Shown: piece by piece, positions 29,990 through 35,280 of the stretch
Position numbering within the stretch: position 1 is the stretch's first letter
How the letters are laid out: each line of letters starts with the position of its first letter
IMG/VR virus record: IMGVR_UViG_3300047548_000280
Coordinates: 1-35,280 of that record
Origin: a virus
DNA: 35,280 nucleotides
Direction: 5' to 3' (one strand)
Program-made: the position numbers and the translations under genes
The notes under the pieces: model-generated
Told to the model about the DNA's origin: nothing
Seen by the model: the letters and a program-made list of their open reading frames with translations, nothing else
Database searches by the model: none

Positions 29990-31953
29990 GTCTTTTGCAT
30001 TTGCATATTGACAATTTCTTTATTTTGTGCTAAATCTTGGGCTTTAATCTCTAAATCTTTCTCTTTTAGCATCAAATTAGCAATATCTACACGCTGTTTA
30101 AACGCTTTATCGTCAGGTGTTTCACTCAGATTAGTGCTTAAAGAGCTTATCATCTTAGCTTTAACCTCTTCAGGGGCTAATTGAGCCTCAACCATAGTCT
30201 TCTGAGCTCTTGCAGTCTTCTCTTGAGCACTTGCAGTGAGGTCAGCAATCTGTGCCTCAGCCGTTTTAACTTGAATAACTTGAGACATCTGCTGCATTTG
30301 CTGTGCTTGTGGGTCAGGTTTCATAGCTTGTTGCATTTGTGCCAACAATTCCATACGATTAGGCAAGCTGCTGTTCTGAATAACGCCCATAATCAAGATT
30401 GGAGTGATTGGAGTGTCAGGACCAAGTGTTTTTAGCAAGTTAATTAGCTGTAATTGCTCAACTTCTCGTGCTAACATACCTAATGTGCCTGTTGGAACGA
30501 AGTTATAATCAGCCACAGGGAAGTTTTCAGGGTCAAACTGCATATAACGCCAAGCCGACTTCTCAATTAATGGGATTAAGAACTGTTCTTGGAAGTTAAT
30601 TAACGTGCGTTTGTTCTTTTTGATGATTGGAGCTAGGGTTAAGCCAAATTCACCCCCACCTGCACTACCTGTTTGCATCAATGATGTGTCCATTGTGCCT
30701 GTAGCTTGAGCTAACATCTGCTCAAAACGAGCTGCTGTCTCAATATTTGCTGTATCTGTGTTGCCAAACTTGAATGGCATCAAGATTTCACCCGGATTAC
30801 CATTGGTTAGGATGGTTTTACCCGGTCTAACTTCAAATTTACTGCCTCGTGGCAAGCGTGTGGCATCCATAGCCATCATAGGAACTGATGTTAATGCCAA
30901 GCCATCCATGTAGCTACGCATCTGAGCATCAATCATCTTCTGCATATTGTAGCCTTTTTCAGCTACACCACGACCCCAGAAGCGATTTGGCACTGTATCG
31001 TGCTGGTATGCCACTACAGGGCGGTCTTGCATCATGAATGGGCTTTTATCTGCTTTCAGCAACTTGTCATTGCCGATAACAACAATGGCTTCCACCATGT
31101 CGCCATACTCTTCTAGCAATTCTGATTGCTCTTCTTCGTCGTCAGATTCTTTCTTGAATAGCTCGACAACTTCTTCTTCGCCACCACTTTCAAGCAACTT
31201 CTTAGGCACTAAGCCATAGTAGCGAACAACTCTAATTTTGTCGTCGTTATATTCTTGGTCAACCCAAGAGGCTTCTAAGTTTTCGTTTGGTGGAGAATCA
31301 TCATCCATTTCAGAAGGGTCTTTATAAGTGCCTTCTTTAATCTTCTGAGCAATAATGTGTGCTGGAACAAACTCTTCAATGGCTACACCCATAGCTTCTT
31401 CAATAGAAGTGGCATTAGGGTCGATGATAAAGTTTTGTGGACTGATTGGTTTTAGAGCAACCATTACAGTTTCATAGTCTTCAACACCAATAGCTACAGC
31501 TTGCATATCAGGCATGGCTTGTGTAGCAGGGCGTTTCTTTTTAACTTTCTTAGTGACTACTTCACCGATACCAGTGCCGTAGATAGCACCGAGCAGAATC
31601 ACATCTGCTACAGATTTTCTAATCTTATTTTGCTTAAACTGGTCTTTGATGTAATTCTTGACAAACTCAATGTCAGCCTTTTGCTGGTCTAACATATCAT
31701 CTTCAATGTCAAATAGGTTAGCACCTTGTCCAAACACTGCCTCTTCAATCTCAGCAGCACTGTTCTCAATGGCTTGCTGCAATGCAGGGGAAGTTACACG
31801 ACTACGTTCAGAGGCACGAGTGTTGTCTTCAGCAGCCCACACACCTCGCCATAGGCGTTCATATTCTTTCCATTTCTCTAAATAATTACTATCCCTGTGG
31901 TCTTTCCATTCAGAGATATATTCATTAATCCAATCTACTAATTTATTTTGCAT
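29986..31953 (-). CDS. Portal (head-tail connector) protein
   Basis: 655 aa, the size of podovirus portals. The N-terminus is aromatic and charged (YISEWKDHRDSNYLEKWKEY), followed by WRGVWAAEDNTRASERSRVT, the conserved middle (DRPVVAYQHDTVPNRFWGRG, QKMIDAQMRSYMDGLA), and a C-terminal coiled barrel rich in Gln/Met/Lys. It forms the dodecameric DNA channel and anchors TerL. It sits 1 base after TerL. Confidence 0.82.
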   Translation of the reverse strand: MQNKLVDWINEYISEWKDHRDSNYLEKWKEYERLWRGVWAAEDNTRASERSRVTSPALQQAIENSAAEIEEAVFGQGANLFDIEDDMLDQQKADIEFVKNYIKDQFKQNKIRKSVADVILLGAIYGTGIGEVVTKKVKKKRPATQAMPDMQAVAIGVEDYETVMVALKPISPQNFIIDPNATSIEEAMGVAIEEFVPAHIIAQKIKEGTYKDPSEMDDDSPPNENLEASWVDQEYNDDKIRVVRYYGLVPKKLLESGGEEEVVELFKKESDDEEEQSELLEEYGDMVEAIVVIGNDKLLKADKSPFMMQDRPVVAYQHDTVPNRFWGRGVAEKGYNMQKMIDAQMRSYMDGLALTSVPMMAMDATRLPRGSKFEVRPGKTILTNGNPGEILMPFKFGNTDTANIETAARFEQMLAQATGTMDTSLMQTGSAGGGEFGLTLAPIIKKNKRTLINFQEQFLIPLIEKSAWRYMQFDPENFPVADYNFVPTGTLGMLAREVEQLQLINLLKTLGPDTPITPILIMGVIQNSSLPNRMELLAQMQQAMKPDPQAQQMQQMSQVIQVKTAEAQIADLTASAQEKTARAQKTMVEAQLAPEEVKAKMISSLSTNLSETPDDKAFKQRVDIANLMLKEKDLEIKAQDLAQNKEIVNMQMQKT

Positions 31954-31954
31954 A

Positions 31955-33211
31955 TTAATATCCTGCTATAGCGTCTAAGGGTTCATAATCTTCTTCTTCG
32001 TAGTCTTGGAAATACTCAACCACTTGAATCTGGTCAATGTATGCCAAAGCATCTACTAAGTCATCGTGCATCATGGAGTTGGGAAAGTTTACGAGCTGGT
32101 CGATAAACTCATTATTCCAACCACCTTCATTTAAAACTACTTTTCCATGTTCAAACCTGCCTTGTAATGCCCACACAATGCGGTCTGTCTTTTTCTGGTT
32201 ACCATGAGTAACGTCATCAATGCGGAAATATTGATTATACTTACGCATAAGGTCCATGAGGTAAGGTAGAGCAGCATTCTTCAAACTCCCTTTTTCAATA
32301 CCAACGGCTACAGGTTCGTAGCGAACAACGGCTTTCATAATCTGCTCACAGGTTTCTTTAATGTCCCATCTACCATGTAGAATGTCAGCAACCCACCAGC
32401 CACCTTCATGCACTTTAACCACTGCTATGGCGGTTTCATCCAGCTTCTTGTTTTTGTTTGCTGATTCTTTATCTACGTTAATAAAACCAGCAAGGTCAAC
32501 AGCGATAAAATATCTACCATCATTTGGTTCATCCTCGTCGATAGTAACCCATTCTTCTTTAAAAATATCTCGACTGGCAGCTTCAAAGGAAGCCATAAAT
32601 TCTTGTCTAAACGCAAAGCTAGACATACTCTTCTTAGCTGCTTCAATCTCACTAGGTGGGATTAAAGGGTTGTCATATGAAGTGTAATGGAAAGAAGTCC
32701 ATTCAGGGTCTTTACCAGTTTCCCCATATTTAAACATTTCGTAAAAGTGGTTTCTACCTTTTGGTGTTCCAATGAACACAGCACCACCTTGAACGTCAGC
32801 TAGTGCAGGGCGCAGAATCTGTTCCCACACATTTGGTTTAATGTCTGCATATTCGTCAACTACTAGAAATGCTAAACCCACACCACGAAGTGTGTCAGGG
32901 CGGTCAGCCCCTTTTAAATAAATCTTTCTGCCATTACGCAGTGTCAGCACTGACGTGTTTTCATGAGCAGAGGTGATAACCTCATGTCCAATCTCTTTCA
33001 GCACACCCCACATAATGTCTTTAGCTTGTTGGTATGTTGGAGCTACATAGAACACATCTTTGTTTGTGCTCTTTAATGCTTCAATGATTAACAGCCATGC
33101 AGCTAAACGAGATTTACCAAACCGACGACCGGCAGCCACCACTCTAAATCGGTGTTGGTCATTAAATATCTCTAACTGCTTTGGGTGTAGCTTAACTTGT
33201 AATGTGGTCAT
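31955..33211 (-). CDS. Terminase large subunit
   Basis: 418 aa. ATPase: Walker A AAGRRFGKS (26-34), Walker B AFLVVDE (114-120), motif III IGTPKG (147-152). RNase H-like nuclease: D239 (IAVDLAG), E306 (GIEKGS), D383/D384/D387 (MHDDLVDAL). It cuts and packages concatemeric DNA through the portal gene product encoded next to it. Confidence 0.9.
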   Translation of the reverse strand: MTTLQVKLHPKQLEIFNDQHRFRVVAAGRRFGKSRLAAWLLIIEALKSTNKDVFYVAPTYQQAKDIMWGVLKEIGHEVITSAHENTSVLTLRNGRKIYLKGADRPDTLRGVGLAFLVVDEYADIKPNVWEQILRPALADVQGGAVFIGTPKGRNHFYEMFKYGETGKDPEWTSFHYTSYDNPLIPPSEIEAAKKSMSSFAFRQEFMASFEAASRDIFKEEWVTIDEDEPNDGRYFIAVDLAGFINVDKESANKNKKLDETAIAVVKVHEGGWWVADILHGRWDIKETCEQIMKAVVRYEPVAVGIEKGSLKNAALPYLMDLMRKYNQYFRIDDVTHGNQKKTDRIVWALQGRFEHGKVVLNEGGWNNEFIDQLVNFPNSMMHDDLVDALAYIDQIQVVEYFQDYEEEDYEPLDAIAGY

Positions 33212-33609
33212 TAATATGTGCCAGCTTCTGCGTCTAATTTAGCTTTATTGCTCAGAATATATCCTTGTATAATTTTATCTAATTCTTCTGGTGAACTATA
33301 TTGAATACTTCTACCAAGTTGATTGTTATACAAGTCCATCTCTCTTTGACTTTCTGGTTGCCCCATTCCGCCAATAATAGGGATGTATTTACTTTCATGT
33401 AAATTACCAATAGTAGCAGCAACATCAGGTCCGTATTGTTTTGCTAACATAGCTTGCCAGACTAAATGACGATAGGCATCTCTTTCTCTAGTTGCTTGAG
33501 ATTCTGATGGGTATGCTTTTTTTGCTAGTTCTTCTGCTTTTCTACCAACGTCTCTAATACTAGAAAAATTAGTAATAATAGCAAATGGTGTAAATTTACT
33601 ATCAGCCAT
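33211..33609 (-). CDS. DUF6973-like protein between TerS and TerL
   Basis: 132 aa. The line ERDAYRHLVWQAMLAKQYG, then ATIGNLHE and REMDLYNNQLGRSI matches the RH..W, HE, MDLYNN, GR pattern that I associate with DUF6973; the name is from memory. The function is unknown, with conserved His/Glu/Asp suggestive of a metal or hydrolase site. It overlaps the TerL start and the gene before it. Confidence 0.5.
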   Translation of the reverse strand: MADSKFTPFAIITNFSSIRDVGRKAEELAKKAYPSESQATRERDAYRHLVWQAMLAKQYGPDVAATIGNLHESKYIPIIGGMGQPESQREMDLYNNQLGRSIQYSSPEELDKIIQGYILSNKAKLDAEAGTY

Positions 33610-34529
33610 TATCTATTATTAATCCCTGCTAAGTTTTCTATACCAGTACCTATAATTGAGTTAGTTAAACTTAATGGAGATGTAATTCCTGTTAATCCAA
33701 TAGCTCCTGCTCCCCCAATTAACGCTGGTCCTACTTTCCAAGCTGCATTTCCTATGAAGGAATCTCTACCCATTTTTCTTTCATAGCTTTGAATCCAACT
33801 AGCTAATTCACCGGGAGACATATCCCATGTTTCTTGTGGCAGTATGAATCGTTGAGCTGGGGCTAGTCCTAATGTATTCTGAGTTGTTCCCATACCCGGC
33901 ACTGTTTGTGTAGGCAAGAAAGAATTACTGAGAATACCTTGTACATCATTCCATTGTCCTGCTGCCTGTCTTGACAGCTCTTGCATTCTTTGCAGGTTAG
34001 CTACATAGTCTTGTTCTGCCATCCTACCTTCTGCAAAGTCAGCGTATAAATTACCAAAGGTAGAAGCATTCTGTTGATAGCCTCCAGCAGCACTGGTTAA
34101 ATTATTAGCAAAGGATTGTAGCTGTTGTGTAGAGGGTGCATTTGGGTTTATATACCCCAGTCCTCTAGGAGCATAGTATTGTTGTAGTTGTTCCAACACT
34201 TGCCCAGAAGTTGTAGGCATATTTAAAGCTCTATTAGATTCTGTTATGTATGACAGTGTTGGAGTTTTCTGGGTTGTTGTTGAAGGCAGCGTAGTTCTTA
34301 CAGAACCAGATTGAGAAGTGGTTAATGTATTAGCAGTATTTGTAGAGTTCTGAGCTGCCGAAGAGGTAGCTGATAGTTGTTGCTGTTGAGCTGGTTGTTG
34401 AGTAGGCTGGGGTTGTTGAGTCCCCCCCATAATTTGATTTAGATAAGTTGTGTTTGTCCCTGAAGGGAGTTGTCCTAATACACTAGGTGCAGGAGCTGTT
34501 GCAGGAATCAGGGAGTATGGTGTAAACAT
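33609..34529 (-). CDS. Gln/Thr-rich virion-type protein of unknown function
   Basis: 306 aa. A low-complexity N-terminus (PTQQPAQQQQLSATSSAAQN, about 41-60) is followed by helical regions and a C-terminal Gly/Ala hydrophobic region (GPALIGGAGAIGLTGITSPL). The composition is like internal virion proteins, but the gene lies in the terminase cluster. No family is recognised. Confidence 0.5.
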   Translation of the reverse strand: MFTPYSLIPATAPAPSVLGQLPSGTNTTYLNQIMGGTQQPQPTQQPAQQQQLSATSSAAQNSTNTANTLTTSQSGSVRTTLPSTTTQKTPTLSYITESNRALNMPTTSGQVLEQLQQYYAPRGLGYINPNAPSTQQLQSFANNLTSAAGGYQQNASTFGNLYADFAEGRMAEQDYVANLQRMQELSRQAAGQWNDVQGILSNSFLPTQTVPGMGTTQNTLGLAPAQRFILPQETWDMSPGELASWIQSYERKMGRDSFIGNAAWKVGPALIGGAGAIGLTGITSPLSLTNSIIGTGIENLAGINNR

Positions 34530-35021
34530 TTATTCTATCTCTTCGTAGTCAGCATCAATAAATTCTTCGTTTTGTTCTTCTGAATTAATTGTTGTTTCCC
34601 CAACACCCATTATCTGTATGCTAATTTGATTACCAGCACCCTTAGCTTTTGTAATGTAGTCTTTAGGCAACACTCTATCCATCACTAATTGCAGACAAGC
34701 CATTTGGTCTTTGTCTTCGTCATCCAGTGCTTTGTCTAACACTTTCTGTACAATGTATTTACTTTTCCTACCAAGCATCTCAGCTAACACTTCTTGAGCA
34801 CGAGCTTTCTTGCTTTGTGGCAGGATGGCATCACTCTTACGTTTAACAGCCTTTTTGTTAATTGACTGCTTTGGTAAAATGGGGTCTAACCCTTGAGCCA
34901 TTCGTTCTTTGTTTAATCTCACAAGAGCTGGTCTTCCAGCACCCGGTCTTTTACCACCCCTACGTTCTTTCGGAGCTTCTGCTTCAGCAGTGATAATTTC
35001 TATATCTATGTTTTTATCCAC
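34530..35021 (-). CDS. Putative terminase small subunit
   Basis: 163 aa, GTG start at 35021 with only weak ribosome site support. The N-terminal AT-hook-like ERRGGKRPGAGRPALVRLNK is typical of DNA-binding TerS proteins; basic helices (about 55-105) and an acidic C-terminus follow. It is the first protein gene of the late operon, upstream of TerL. The start codon overlaps a perfect DnaA box (35014-35022). Confidence 0.65.
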   Translation of the reverse strand: MDKNIDIEIITAEAEAPKERRGGKRPGAGRPALVRLNKERMAQGLDPILPKQSINKKAVKRKSDAILPQSKKARAQEVLAEMLGRKSKYIVQKVLDKALDDEDKDQMACLQLVMDRVLPKDYITKAKGAGNQISIQIMGVGETTINSEEQNEEFIDADYEEIE

Positions 35022-35040
35022 AATGGAAACACTTTCTGGT

Positions 35041-35115
35041 TGGTAGCAGGTGTTGGAATCGAACCAACTGTCTTTAGCTTATGAGGCTAACGAGATGCCA
35101 TTTCTCCAACCTGCA
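35041..35115 (-). tRNA. tRNA-Met (anticodon CAT), CCA encoded
   Basis: A 75-nt cloverleaf. Acceptor TGCAGGT/ACCTGCT, with only the outermost T-T unpaired; D stem GAGA/TCTC; anticodon stem TTAGC/GCTAA with loop CTCATAA; T stem GTTGG/CCAAC with loop TTCGATT; CCA encoded at the 3' end. The stem lacks the three G-C pairs of initiators, so it is elongator type. Ile-CAT (lysidine-modified) cannot be excluded. It sits about 13 nt after the predicted start of the first late promoter. Confidence 0.88.
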
Positions 35116-35134
35116 ATTATATTTTATACAGAGT

Positions 35135-35163
35135 ATTATAGCATAGATTTTATTGTTTGTCAA
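35135..35163 (-). promoter_or_regulatory. Late promoter for tRNA and packaging genes
   Basis: On the minus strand: -35 TTGACA (35158-35163), a 17 bp spacer, -10 TATAAT (35135-35140), with a TG extended -10. All hexamers are perfect. The spacer and -10 share a 16-bp block with the promoter at 29961-29989. Confidence 0.85.
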
Positions 35164-35203
35164 GGACATTATCATTTATTTTACACAGTGTGTTAAAAAT
35201 CTC

Positions 35204-35232
35204 TTGACAAAAAACATAATTTGTGTTATTTT
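35204..35232 (+). promoter_or_regulatory. Rightward promoter at the right window edge
   Basis: TTGACA (35204-35209), 17 bp, TATTTT (35227-35232). It points out of the window to the right. In a circular molecule it would transcribe across the AT-rich tract and into the origin and the structured RNA. It is back-to-back with the leftward late promoter at 35135-35163. Confidence 0.65.
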
Positions 35233-35280
35233 AAATTATTATTATAATATAATATATATAATTAATAATAATATATATAA
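35232..35280. other. AT-only tract at the right edge
   Basis: All bases from 35232 to the end are A or T, with many TAA/ATT steps. It is a candidate DNA-unwinding element next to the DnaA boxes if the window is circular. No gene is seen. Confidence 0.5.

Noticed and set aside
1-35280. CRISPR array, integrase/att site, insertion sequence
   Set aside because: I found no regularly spaced direct repeats, no recombinase or transposase motifs and no terminal inverted repeats. The tRNA at the right end has no nearby integrase or visible repeated copy.

Overview
The window looks like the whole genome, or nearly the whole genome, of a lytic, short-tailed double-stranded DNA phage (podovirus) with about 35 kb of AT-rich DNA. 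Two convergent gene blocks meet at a bidirectional terminator near 15.25 kb. Both window ends are intergenic, and the features at the two ends fit together as one replication and transcription control region. I therefore infer a circular or circularly permuted molecule cut inside its origin region. The host is probably an AT-rich aquatic proteobacterium: the promoters are near-perfect sigma70 type, there are consensus DnaA boxes, and the lysis genes are of the Gram-negative SAR-endolysin and Rz/Rz1 spanin type. The host assignment is inference. I see no integrase, no CI-like repressor and no phage RNA polymerase.

Rightward (early) half. Bases 1-740 are non-coding. They hold three perfect DnaA boxes and one variant in 51 bp (187-237), an AT-rich stretch, a promoter (385-412), and a strongly structured, terminator-ended RNA of about 280 nt (419-699). 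Then come a possible papain-fold peptidase (743) and about fifteen tiny ORFs (1203-4289), several preceded by nearly the same leader. The replication block follows: a primase with zinc ribbon and TOPRIM (4292), a DnaB/gp4-like helicase (5056), a family A DNA polymerase split in two (7341-8492 and about 8843-9565) by two small genes, an SSB-like protein (9559), a secreted protein (10192), a FEN-type 5' exonuclease (10518), an HNH nuclease (11450), a metallophosphoesterase (11992), a DUF3310 protein (12798) and a class II B12-dependent ribonucleotide reductase (13217).

Leftward (late) half, read from the right end. A consensus promoter (35135-35163) drives a tRNA-Met(CAT), then a TerS-like protein, two unknowns, TerL (33211) and the portal (31953). 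A second near-copy of that promoter (29961-29989) leads into two small proteins, scaffold, major capsid, an attenuator-like terminator, a tail fibre, fibre accessory genes, the lysis cassette (candidate holin, SAR lysozyme, Rz with embedded Rz1) and three Lys-rich small proteins. A third promoter (22774-22802), carrying a perfect palindrome in its spacer, leads into the tail tube/adaptor, the nozzle, another fibre and three large internal-virion or ejection-type proteins.

The best candidates for something undescribed are: the three-domain RNA sitting between promoter and early genes; the host-type DnaA origin in a phage that carries its own polymerase, primase and helicase; the polymerase split, whose downstream half has no canonical start codon in front of its catalytic aspartate; and the palindrome-controlled tail promoter.
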